A stretch of 64,000 nt of DNA from Epiperipatus broadwayi. Its lineage: Eukaryota; Onychophora; Udeonychophora; Euonychophora; Peripatidae. Position 1 is the first letter of the stretch. Each line of letters begins with the position of its first letter. The DNA is taken from assembly GCA_028023455.1 (NCBI GenBank), contig JAQFVV010000150.1, positions 2,299,550 to 2,363,549 of the forward strand, in the 5' to 3' direction. Of the stretch, positions 46,321 through 58,599 are shown piece by piece. Made by a program: the position numbers and the translations under genes. The notes under the pieces are model-generated. The model made no database searches. It was not told the DNA's origin and saw nothing but the letters and a program-made list of their open reading frames with translations.

Positions 46321-47240
46321 GATTCAATTAACTTTTTGAATCAATGTATGACACAAAAATGCTAAGTTAAGCACTGATTTTAAAATAATAACATTAGAAT
46401 CTTTATTTCACTATTTTCAGACTTACAAGTAATTAAATTTCTTTCATTCAGCTTTAAAAAATTTAATTATTTAATTGCTATGGAAGTAAAAAATATATCA
46501 ATTGATATTAACATTAGCATTCCAGTCTGGTGAATAGCACATCAATTAAAATTTTTAATTACATAAATAAAATGTTAAAATAATATCTGATACAAAAATG
46601 TTTTTCCACTTCATTTTATCTTCATAATCTCTATAATTGTGATTTATGCACATGTAATGAAGCTATATAATTAATATTCCTAAATTAGCAGTCTGAGTGA
46701 TTTCAGAAAATCTAAGTTCCCATAATCATAGCTCCTTACTAAGTCTATATCTTGCAAATTAAAAACTGGCAATGATGAATAAAAATCAAAGCATGGAAAT
46801 GATTGACTTTCATTGGATTTAAACCTTCCTATTTATTTCGGAGCACATGCCTGGAGTTAATATTTCAAAGTGCATGCCTAAAGGTTGTTGAATAAACTCT
46901 CGCAAAATAAAATACCGATAGTATACGAAATTTTTAATACACTGTACTATATAAAAGAATAATATATAAAATGTGTACAGTTATATAAGCAGAAAACAAA
47001 CAATAAAATACAATAGTAGAAACATGACTCAATTGTGATTTGCTACTTCATTTATGTGTTACGTAAATAAATAGTAAACAAAAATATTGCGATCAGAAGA
47101 AAATAAATTTTTTTTTAATTATCATTGTAATTTTCTTGGTGTCATTTGTCATCAGTTTTGATCAACGTGCAAAAAGTGTGCACATATATAATTTTAATAT
47201 CTAGTAATTACATAAGTGTTTAAATGCAGAGTGTTTTTCT
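46321..47240. other. AT-rich intergenic DNA
   Basis: Nothing recognised. Confidence 0.5.
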
Positions 47241-47252
47241 AAAATACAGTAA

Positions 47253-47362
47253 AAAGTCAAGCGTTGTTAGTCGAGAGGTCATCGCAGCCACCTTGCAAGC
47301 AAGTAGTTGGTTGCAAACGGTTGTGGGTTCGCGTCCCGGCCGATGCTATGACATATGGAAAA
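47253..47362 (+). mobile_element. Short tRNA-derived SINE, copy 3
   Basis: AGTCGAGAGGTCATCGC and GGGTTCGCGTCCCGGCCGAT match copy 2, with a diverged middle (CACCTTGCAAGCAAGTAG). GCTATGACA and an A-run follow. Target duplication AAAATACAGTAA is exact (47241-47252 and 47363-47374). Confidence 0.88.
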
Positions 47363-47374
47363 AAAATACAGTAA

Positions 47375-47939
47375 TAAAAGAAATTTGACATTTTATTTAA
47401 GTTTCTTCTCATTAAGTAATTTAATTCTTTCTTGTTTATTATTATTTTTTAACATAATAGTCACTTCCAGTTTAAATGTTAGCCCTTACTATTAAAACAA
47501 GAAATTTTTTCTGATAGCTCAGGTAAATTATCTGCTGCTTTTTAGTGCTTAATAATAAATTCTAATTCTAGAGGGCACTTATAATTAATTACCAAGAATT
47601 GAAAATTCCTCTATTTTAGCTTAACTGTTATCTGCTTCATCTTTTTCTATCCGTAGAGACAAAACATGTTTTATCATCCTTTTTTTAACAACATGCATCA
47701 AAATTTTGGAAAATTAATTTTCCAGGGTGCAGCAGAGTTATAGACTTAATGATATATATTTCTTATTTTTTTATTTGAAATATATTGAAAAGTTTAAACT
47801 TTTGTTACTATTATATATATTTTATACACTTAATACTTAATGCCTATGATCTAATAATCATATCATAGAACATTCTCACGTTAATACATTATTCAGAATT
47901 ATTTGTAAGCAGACTCATAATGAATCATTTCAATTAACT
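47375..47939. other. AT-rich intergenic DNA
   Basis: Nothing recognised. Confidence 0.5.
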
Positions 47940-48377
47940 TGAAAATATCACATGACCACCACCTCTTATGCTTCTGTATAACAACTGTTGATAAAACAGG
48001 CAAAACTCGCTACAAGCTAGAGTAATCAATGGATGCCAGAAGGCTTGTGCATAAAATCCCCATCTATTGCCTACTCATCCAATATCCCCAGACTAGTTTC
48101 TGGCTTGTGGCCTTCGTCAGTGAGGAGCCTTGGATCTGAAAGCACTGCATCTAGATCTTAGGATCTAATGCAACCCTCCAGCAACCACCTTTTATCTCCA
48201 TTTAACTACAAAATTATGAGTCTTAAACTGAAAACACCTTAATGTTTTCAATCCAAGCCCATTAGCTTATATAGTCATATGGGTCTGAACCCAGTTCAGT
48301 ACCCATACATTTTGATGTCTTTGGTTCTTTAATAACCATAGCTACCACTACCCTATTAGGCAGGATTGGTTTTAAGC
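47940..48377 (-). repeat. Family A repeat, near full-length unit
   Basis: Runs from ACATGACCACCACCTCTTAT through the ribozyme block and CTAGATCTTAGGATCTAATG, AACCACCTTTTATCTCC and CAATCCAAGCCCATTAG to CCTATTAGGCAGGATTGG. The last part also closes the tandem pair at 3.3 kb in opposite orientation. A second, folded copy follows at once. Confidence 0.8.
48085..48126 (-). ncRNA. Hammerhead ribozyme, type I, family A (intact core)
   Basis: Minus strand: stem I TCCTCA/TGGGGA, CTGACGA (N7 is C, which is allowed), A-A mismatch, stem II GGC/GCC around CACAA, GAA, stem III AC/GT around TA, cleavage C. Compared with 3517, stem II changes from AGC/GCT to GGC/GCC, so both sides changed together. Confidence 0.75.
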
Positions 48378-48583
48378 CAATGAACATCACATGACCACCA
48401 CCTCTTATGCTTCCGTATAACTGTTGTTAAAACAGGCAAAACTCACTATACATATTGCCACACACAGCAAGCTAGGGTAATCAATGGATGCCAGAAGGCT
48501 TGTGCATAAAATCACCATCTAATGCCTACTCATCTAGCTTGCTGTGTGTGGCAATACGTATAGTGAGTTTTGCCTGTTTTAAC
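48378..48583. repeat. Family A short foldback
   Basis: AACAGGCAAAACTCACTATA and its complement lie about 130 bp apart, with CACACACAGCAAGCTAG and CTAGCTTGCTGTGTGTG inside. The ribozyme block has been lost at the junction (ACTCATCTAGC). Confidence 0.8.
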
Positions 48584-49117
48584 TTGCAAATATAATTTTA
48601 TTTTTCATTTATCAATATCATTCACTTGGTCTGATAAAAAAGAATTTCTAATTGTAAATAAATCAGCATTGATATTTAAAACCAAATTCTCCTCTTATAA
48701 GACTGAATGAATGGGTATTGATAAATTGAAAGTAAAATGGTATTTGCAAATTTATTAAAATTATTCCTTATGAGTGTCCTTATAATTCTGAATAACATTA
48801 GAATGCAAAGATACTGTGATATCATTATAATCTAAACATTACCTATTTAAGCAGTAGTAAAAGTTATTAATATGCTGTTGTGTGATATTGATCTTATAAT
48901 GTACATTTTATATAAATACTTTAAATTTTCTATTTCCTATTTTATAGTTGAAATATATAATTTCAAATGCGTGATATCTCTTTCATCAGTTACAAATTTT
49001 ACATGTTTTATATTGAAAAATTATAAAATATTAGGCTTTTTCTACTATTATTTATATTTCATACAATATTGTGATATTTTTATTATAAATAATTTATATG
49101 TATAATATTTAAAGATT
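48584..49117. other. AT-rich intergenic DNA
   Basis: Nothing recognised. Confidence 0.5.
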
Positions 49118-49119
49118 TC

Positions 49120-49349
49120 TACAAGAGAATGTTAGAAATAATGATGTATCACCTTCAGTATTTTTTGATCATAATGTAACATGTAATTATGGCTTTGATT
49201 TTGATTTTAATAAAGTTAAGATTTTGTGTATTGAAAGAAATAATAATAAATGCAAAATTAAAGAAGCTATGTTAATAAAAAGTAAAAAGCAACATTTGAT
49301 AAATAGACAGGCTGCCAATATAAAAATTAATGAATTGTGGGAAAATTGA
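49120..49349 (+). pseudogene. PLE GIY-YIG endonuclease C-terminus, fragment
   Basis: An open frame from the truncation point reads NVRNNDVSPSVFFDH, then NYGFDFDFNKVKILCIERN, KIKEAMLIK and INRQAANIKINELWEN before TGA at 49347-49349. It keeps the residues deleted in the 23-kb copy, so it shows the family sequence better. The GIY and YIG motifs lie upstream of the truncation. Confidence 0.75.
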
Positions 49350-49398
49350 TGTATGACATATTTCTTTTTGTTTACATTTGTAATGGTTTTTTGTAATA

Positions 49399-49457
49399 CA
49401 ATTTGAATCTAGTTGATAATGACTACATAAATAGTTGCAAGTACTTCTATTAAATTG
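49399..49457 (+). ncRNA. Hammerhead, family D variant, decayed copy
   Basis: Same outer and inner stem I, TTGATAA and GACTA/TAGTT stem II (loop CATAAA) as at 23382. The GAAA box reads GCAA, so A13 is lost. Confidence 0.5.
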
Positions 49458-49545
49458 TGGTATATATTTGTTTTTAAAATATTTTTTACTGTATTAATTA
49501 TTGTATTGTTTTGAATAATTATATATATATAATATTTTAAGATTT

Positions 49546-50104
49546 CTATTTTATATTTCATGAGCTAAAAGTTGTTTGATTTCCCATTCAATTCCCCACT
49601 TTTATTAGAAAACAATATGTTTTGTTCTATACTCAAACAAAAATGCACAATGAAATGTTAACTTCTTTATGTATGATTTTCAAAAATAATGAAAACATAA
49701 ATAGGTTTTCACAAACATATTTAAAAAAATCCCACCATTTTTTGTTTTCGGTTCATCATTGATGGTATGCAGTGAAAGAGATATTTTTAATTTAAAAACT
49801 AAAATGCATTTTTCTTCTTTCATATTTATAAATTATGGTTTATAGTTACCACAGTCTATTTAATTTGTTAATTTTTTTAACTCTTTCTTGATTCCATGAT
49901 AAAGAATCAAAACACCAAATAGAGTGATTCAGTTAGATTTTTGTTTTGATTCAAATTGAAATCACTTTCAATATGTAAAACTATTAACTAGTGGATTAAT
50001 ATAAACAAAGATTTTACTTAGAGATGGCACTGCTTAGCATTTGTTTCTTTCACTCTCCTACAGTTTTTTCTTTCAGCAATTTTTTTTAAATGACAAAAAT
50101 GCAA
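49546..50104. other. AT-rich intergenic DNA
   Basis: Nothing recognised. Confidence 0.5.
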
Positions 50105-50804
50105 ATCGTTTTAGCTATTAACAGATTTTAAAGTTGGTTCAGATTTAAATGAAATCAATAGAAAAGTAACTGTCACAGTGGAACAAGAATAGTTTATACA
50201 AAAAAGCATAAATTCACTAATAAATTTTTACTGAAACAAGATAGTGCATGAAAATAAAGGAATATGAAAATATATAAAAATGGTCCATTGAGAAGTGAAT
50301 ACCTGCAATTTGAAAAAGAATTAATAACAACATAAGAAAATATAATTGAGAATTAGCAAGGAAAACTCTTGAAGAAAATACAAGTCTCAAAAGTACAAAA
50401 CAAAATTTTAGAATTGATAGAAAACATTTCTGCAATATAATGAAAAGATAAAACTATTACAAAGAAGACAGAATGCATCATTGAATGTGTAGAAGGATTT
50501 TATGAATCATTATATAGCAATAACAAAAAAAAAACAAAGTAGTCCCTGTAATTGTTATATCTTCTGAATTGCCCAATATTTTTAAATAAAGAAGTGACAC
50601 ATGCAAAAAATCTATGACAAAGGTTTCTGGTAATGATGGAATTATAATCAATATCTTAAAAGAAACAGATGAGGTAATAGAAAAATGGTTAAAAAGTTAT
50701 ATACCAAATGTCAAAATAATAAAGATGTATTAGATTTAATATTTAAAAAAGATGATAAAAAGATGTTAGAAGTTACACAACTATTATTTAACTGAAACAT
50801 AGAG

Positions 50805-51115
50805 GCTTATTATATACCTATGTCTATATATGTAATATATAGGGTATATGGGTGTGACAATAAGCTCAGGCTTAGGGTGGCCTTTGAGCATTCCATCATC
50901 AGATTTTCAATTGAATGGATGGTTGAAGAGTTAGAGTGTGGAGTAGATTGAAGCCTGTCCATTAAAGTATAATGTTTGGCTATCTTAATATATATCTGAT
51001 TACTTATAGCATATATGTGTAGAGATGCTAATCTGGACCAACTGATGATTGCTGGTTTAGCATGAAATACATACATTGGTGATTATTTATCTTTTCAACA
51101 TATATGTTATGAGAA
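50805..51115 (+). repeat. Family C repeat inserted in the LINE relic
   Basis: Landmarks as at 10138-10375: AAGCCTGTCCATTAAAGT, CTGATGATTGCTGG and ATTGGTGATTATTTATC. LINE sequence resumes further right (51186 on), so the repeat arrived after the LINE. Confidence 0.75.
51037..51080 (+). ncRNA. Hammerhead motif, family C (U16.1 changed)
   Basis: Stem I ACCAA/TTGGT (5 bp), CTGATGA at 51042-51048, stem II TGCT/AGCA around GGTTT with a T-T mismatch at its base, GAA at 51064-51066. In stem III position 16.1 is C (51074) instead of T, so the pair next to the cleavage site is lost. Cleavage nucleotide A51075. Confidence 0.6.
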
Positions 51116-52345
51116 AGTGTGAAGAGTGGTGGGTCATGTGTAAGTCTGTGCTCAAATACTCTATATATTACAACTATCATTTACAACATCTCTACAGTAA
51201 ATTTTGGATTTTAATGAAGCAAAAGAATAGGCAGAATTTAAAAGTGGTTTTATCACAGCAGATCATGTTCAGGTATTGAAAGAAGTTATAGAAAGGAACA
51301 ATGAATATATATGAGTTGATAATATGTTTTAGATTTGTGGATTATAAAAAGACATTTGATTCTGTAAGCATTTCTTCATTGATTAAAGCATTGGATTATT
51401 AAGATATATACCGAGGTAATTGTCATATTCCAAAGAATATTTATCAAAATTCAAACATGATGATTAAACTGACATGGTCACTTCATATCTCCAAAAAAAT
51501 TTACAGCAATTGTAAAAAAAATATTTTGGAGATTGAATTTGGAAGTTAAAGAATTAAATATAAATGGAGATTATTTAAATCATCTAGATTTTGCATAGGA
51601 TGTCATTGTTTTTATAAATAATGGCTTCAGATCTTCAAAATGTTGCAAGAGTTATCAGAACAAAAGTAAAAAAGTAGATGTAAGGATAAATGCTAAAAAG
51701 ACTAAAGCAATATTCAATGGATATTCTCAAAAAAAAAAATGAAGATGATAATGATGAATTAGAAGAAGCTACCAATTACAAATACTTTGGCCAGATTACT
51801 AATGCAGATGAAAGCATAGGAAATGAAATTAATTATAGAATTAAACTTGGATGAAGTGCTTATGGTAAAAATAACTTAATATTAAAATGAAATATGCCTA
51901 TGTGTTAATGAGAAATTTTTTTAATAAATGTGTTTTACCAATTCTTATTTGTGGATCCAAGACTTGGACATTTAATAGAAGAGAAATACAAAGGTTTCAG
52001 ACCACTCAGTGAAATAAGAAGGGATGGAAAATGAAATACAATGAGAGAACCAACTGGTATAACTGATATCATTGAAATAATTAAGAAATTGAAATGGAGT
52101 TGGGTACATACTGCTAGAAGAGATGATAATAGATGGACACTTGAAATCTTAAGCAGGTTACCAAGAGATTTAAAAGATGTAGAAAGAGACCACATGTGAG
52201 ATGAATGAATAAATTAAGGATGTTTGTTGGCATGCTGTGGAGAAGAGAGACTATAAATCAGGGAACTGGATTAAACTTGTAGGAACCTTCATCCTGCATT
52301 TGATTGATAATGGTTGAATATGATGATAATGATAGACTATTGGTT

Positions 52346-53559
52346 TATTTCCACCACACTTACTTCATACATATAGATACATATATGTATACAATATATT
52401 TTAAAAAGTCTATTATTTGTATATATATGGGTGTGTGTACATTTGTTTATGAAAACAATATTTATTTAAACAAACATAAATCGAGCATGAGCTATTATTT
52501 GCTAATTTAATTTCTTTGAGGTGACTTAGAACAAATCATAGCAGATTTAGAGATACCCAGTGTCTTCTTTTTCCTATATGCATATGCATGTTTGTACTGT
52601 GTTATGTATATAATTATTGCCAAAAGCATATTTGCTTATTGGTTTACTTATTTAAATGTACATTGAAATGCATGTAGATAAACCATTGCAAACCTATAAC
52701 TTACGGCAAAATTTTATTCAACTCAAAGAAAAAATATAATATAAAACCAAAAATTTAAACGTAAAACCACATATAAAATCATTTTTTGTATTTAACTTTT
52801 GTATACATTACTGTGCATATAAAGATGGAAGTTTGAATTGAGTCATAATTAATATCAATTTTTAAATGCATAAAATATCGTAAGTAGATATTATGACCTT
52901 CCATTTGTCTTTTATTAATAAATATTAGTAAAAAAAAGTTTCCATCTTTTTTATAATATTGCAAAGTGAACTATTTAATTTGGAAATTCATGTCATAACA
53001 TGTGTACTTTTTGTTCTATTTTTTAAAAAGCACATTCTATATTCTGCACTTGTCTTTATAGATTTATAGTCCTGTTACTTATAAATCATTTCTTTGTTGA
53101 TATTTATATTTCTAATTCCATTTTCTTGCTCATGACTAACATTATTATACAATATTACATAGAATTTTTTTTAAAAAAGTACTTTTTCACACTAAAAGTA
53201 AAAACTAGTAAAAATATTAAACTGGTAATTTTTTTTTCTTATAAAATCTAGGAAAGATGTTAACCAAGAAGTAGAAATATTCATGAAGATGTTGTACACA
53301 ACCAATAGCATTCATTACAAGACTTGCATTCATTAATTTAGCCATTTCATAAGCTTTATAGTGAAAATTATTTACATTTAATCAGTAACATACAAAAGTA
53401 TGTTTTTTTCCCATTTCTCTAAACATTTTTTTAGTTTATATATATATAAAATCAAGTCATATGTCACATGACTTATATAGCTTGCATTTGCAAATATGTA
53501 AAATAAAGAGCAAGTGTTTTTATAATAAGTGCTACAAGAGAAAGGATTAATATCATATT
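52346..53559. other. AT-rich intergenic DNA
   Basis: Nothing recognised. Confidence 0.5.
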
Positions 53560-53960
53560 TATCTTGGATTGTCCCCACCCCAGACTAGTTTTGAGCTATG
53601 GCTCTCTTCAGTGAGGAGCTAGAACACCAGATTTAAAACACCAACTTAAGCTAAGCAGTTTTCTAATAGTTAGTTCTTAGAAAGAAGATATGAAATTTTT
53701 AGACATTTACATGTCTTTAAATTCAGCTCTTCAACTGAAATAATCATATGGGCCTGAACTTAATTCACATTCATCCTATATTAATAGGCTTAGCAATTTA
53801 ATTTAAATTATCTGATAGAAACCAGTCAACACTTAGACAATCCCAATATAGATAACAATCAACAATTTCTAGCTATTGTCAAGGCAACCTCCTTTTAATA
53901 ATAAAGGTGGAATCCCCACCTTTATTAATGGTCTAATATTCTTATATAGATGCTGAAGAT
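53560..53960 (-). repeat. Family A/B-related repeat
   Basis: CCCCAGACTAGTTTTGAGC, TTCAGTGAGGAGCTAGAAC and ATCATATGGGCCTGAACTTA align with families A and B. The tail has GCTATTGTCAAGGCAACCTC, recalling 3745-3780. Confidence 0.65.
53578..53616 (-). ncRNA. Hammerhead motif with fully paired stem II, G12 changed
   Basis: Minus strand: stem I CCTCA/TGGGG, CTGAAGA, stem II GAGC/GCTC around CATA with no mismatch at the core, stem III AC/GT around TA, cleavage C. GAAA reads AAAA. It shows that the A-A mismatch of family A is derived, not ancestral. Confidence 0.6.
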
Positions 53961-56095
53961 TGCAACTTGATCACAGAGATCAAAATTAAACCTCTTTAAA
54001 CAGGTAAATACAACCTATTCTGAATGCAGACTAATAAATAGTCAATTATAACATTATAAACGACAATTATAAATTTCAAATTGCACACAAAAGTATTACT
54101 TAAATAATAAGTGTAATAATGCACAAAAAACAATGGGTTTATAAGTAACCATTAGAAAACAATCAATCAATCAATAGTTAGGCGTCCATTTGTAACTAAT
54201 TAAATATAACTCCATAGCCCGTTTGCAACTATCATAAACATTAATTCCGTCACGCTAATAATGAGATAAATAAATTATCCCATTTCTCAACACACACAAT
54301 AACAAATGAAAATTAATCACTGTCATCATTTAAGATTTAAAATATTCTGATATTGGGAAGTCATTTGAACCAACAAAATATACTAGCCATTGTCATCAGA
54401 TAAACCAATACTAGCTATAGCAACTGAATAAAATTACTGTGAAATCCATGGAGTGCATTACGCTTATCTCCAATAATAGGTTCTTTCAACAAAGAATCCT
54501 TCCCATTCCTCTTTTCATATATATAAGACCATTCATGGTCACATGCACACACTGGCGCTATTTATAACAACATAAAGATATATAAAATTAATACTATCAA
54601 GTTAGAAAAGGAACTAATTTACCTTTATTCAGCTTAGCTAAGTACATGTGTTTTCCACAGGTGCCACTAGATTGATTTAAACCTAGATAAATATTATCTA
54701 TCCATAGTGTACTGAGTTCAAATTCATTCGGTTCATTTTTTACCACACATGGCTTAGATGACTAACGAACAACAACAAAAAAATGACATTCTTATATTTT
54801 ATCCATGTCAATAAAATTATAAGATCCCAATACCATAAAATTTATATATCCAACACTCCTATAGATTTTACCAGCTCAGCTTAAGCATATTGATGAACAG
54901 ATGCAAGTATACTCTTATTAATGGCTTCCAAACAAACATAGTGAAGACCATTACTTATATATATGGCCATTAAACCTAGTTACTTAATTTAATTATTTAT
55001 CATAATATAATGATGATGATGATGACGATCAGCCACAGCTTTATAATGAACTCATAGCAACAAATCTATCTTTATAAGCATATAGGCACCTTCTTAAAAT
55101 CATCTTATGTTAAACTGGGATTTAATTATAATACTCACTAGTATCTATATACATTTATGGTTATATTTACTCAAAATACTTTTATAATTAAAACTACGAT
55201 TCAATTATCAATATTTACCAGCGATGATGAATGATCATCACGAATCTCCCCCATGATATTTCACTTTTTATAGACCCCTATTTACTAAATATATTAATTA
55301 TTTTAAAGATTGGATTTAATGATTATTATTTATTCAGTGATGATGTTGATCATAACTCTTGGGCACAACATAATTTTAGTCTTTTATTATTAACCTCTAA
55401 TTATTAAAAAAAAACTTGATTATATGTCAAGCATAATCCTTAAACATCCTTATATGTAAATCAATATCCTGCACTTAACATTTACAAGTGATGATGATCA
55501 ATTAAAATGATAGAATCAAGAGAAGAAAAAAGCATATACAATAGTATTAATAACAATAACTCAGAAACCAAATATAATATAATTATATTTATTAACACTC
55601 TTCCTTTTTTTTATAAATAAAATTTACTGATTATACAATTGACTTTATTAAATATATAATTAAACAAAATATCTCAATACTATATGTGTAATCAACTAAT
55701 TTTATTTATCTGCTTTTATTACTACATATTTTGAAATAAGTTAGCTTAAAATGTCATAAAAAATATTCTATTGAATGCTTATTCAAGATTTTCCCTACTT
55801 ATTATATTTCATAAAGGTAAATTTCACTTATATAATGTGTGTGTTTTTTCACTTTCGTACATATATGAAACCCTGCTCTTCAATTTGCTATATTTAAATT
55901 AACTATGCATAACCTATTTTTTTGACAACTTGGAATAAGCAGTCACACATGCACACATCCTGTAATATGTCAACATATATATTTAAAATGTGTAACTCTA
56001 TATTATGGATTAATACATAAATCACATATATATAAAAAATATTATTGCAACCTTGAGTAAAAAAATATATATATCAAATTTAATATATGCAAAAA
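53961..56095. other. AT-rich intergenic DNA
   Basis: Scattered GATGAT clusters (about 55010, 55225, 55340, 55490). No gene recognised. Confidence 0.5.
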
Positions 56096-58096
<2,001 letters not shown>

Positions 58097-58179
58097 ATGC
58101 ACACATAAATCTCTATATAAAAGAATTTTTTTTAATTAAAGAATATATATGTGTGTGATTGAGAACATATATGTAAATA

Positions 58180-58290
58180 TATATAATGCTTGAATATCCT
58201 AGCACCTCACTGAGGAAGCCAGTAGCAGAAACTGGTCTGGGGTTGGGGATATTCTGCAAAGTTTGTTAAGAGCTTATTTGTGAGTTATAT
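58180..58290 (+). repeat. Family B repeat, short copy
   Basis: TGCTTGAATATCCTAGCACC, CTGAGGAAGCCAGTAGCAG and GGATATTCTGCAAAGTTTG match 36397-36690. A TA run follows. Confidence 0.75.
58204..58243 (+). ncRNA. Hammerhead ribozyme, type I, family B (core intact)
   Basis: Stem I ACCTCA (58204-58209) with TGGGGT (58238-58243). CTGAGGA is at 58210-58216 (N7 is G), with an A-A mismatch at 58217/58227. Stem II is only GC/GC around CAGTA. GAA is at 58228-58230, stem III AC/GT around TG, cleavage C58237. Core complete; the two-pair stem II makes strong activity alone doubtful. Confidence 0.65.
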
Positions 58291-58599
58291 ATATATATAT
58301 ATATAGGCTGCAAAAAGTAGTTTGCTATTAACTGAAAGAAGACCCTTTGATTCCTCTTGGAGGCCTTAAAGGAACTGAGAGCAGGGCAAATTCCTAATGT
58401 CCATTCCATATGTTCTTGTCATTGCAGCTGTTATTACTATGTGATTATTTCATATAGTATATGAACATGGATGGGCTGCTCACCAACATGCATTACCTAG
58501 CGTAGTGGGTTTATTGGCTTTTTACCTCTGAGTTTAAGAATATTTTTTCAATATATACAGTCATGACAGACAAAAATAAATCATGGCTCTTATTCCCAG
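58291..58599. other. TA run and unassigned sequence
   Basis: Nothing recognised; may include the 5' part of the adjoining LINE. Confidence 0.4.

Larger units (their letters stand above)
49118..49545 (+). mobile_element. Penelope-like element, family D, 3' end only
   Basis: Nearly identical to 23115-23508: end of the endonuclease, GACAGGCTGCCAATATAAAA, the hammerhead block and GTTTTGAATAATTATATATA. It has only the right-hand arm. Confidence 0.85.
50105..52345 (+). pseudogene. RTE-like LINE relic, split by a family C repeat
   Basis: Diverged copy of the 58.6-61.5 kb element from about its residue 160 to the 3' end. Matches include TCAGATTTAAATGA, AATTTAAAAGTGGTTTTATC, GTGGATTATAAAAAGACATTTG (D-Y-K-K-T-F, palm motif A) and CTTCATCCTGCATTTGATTG at the 3' end. 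The catalytic FADD reads F-A-stop-D at 51590-51601. Many frameshifts. Interrupted at 50805-51115. Clearly older than the 58-kb copy. Confidence 0.8.

Noticed and set aside
1514-47362. The three tRNA-like sequences as functional tRNA genes
   Set aside because: Anticodon loops are malformed, A-tails follow and target duplications flank each, so they are SINE insertions.
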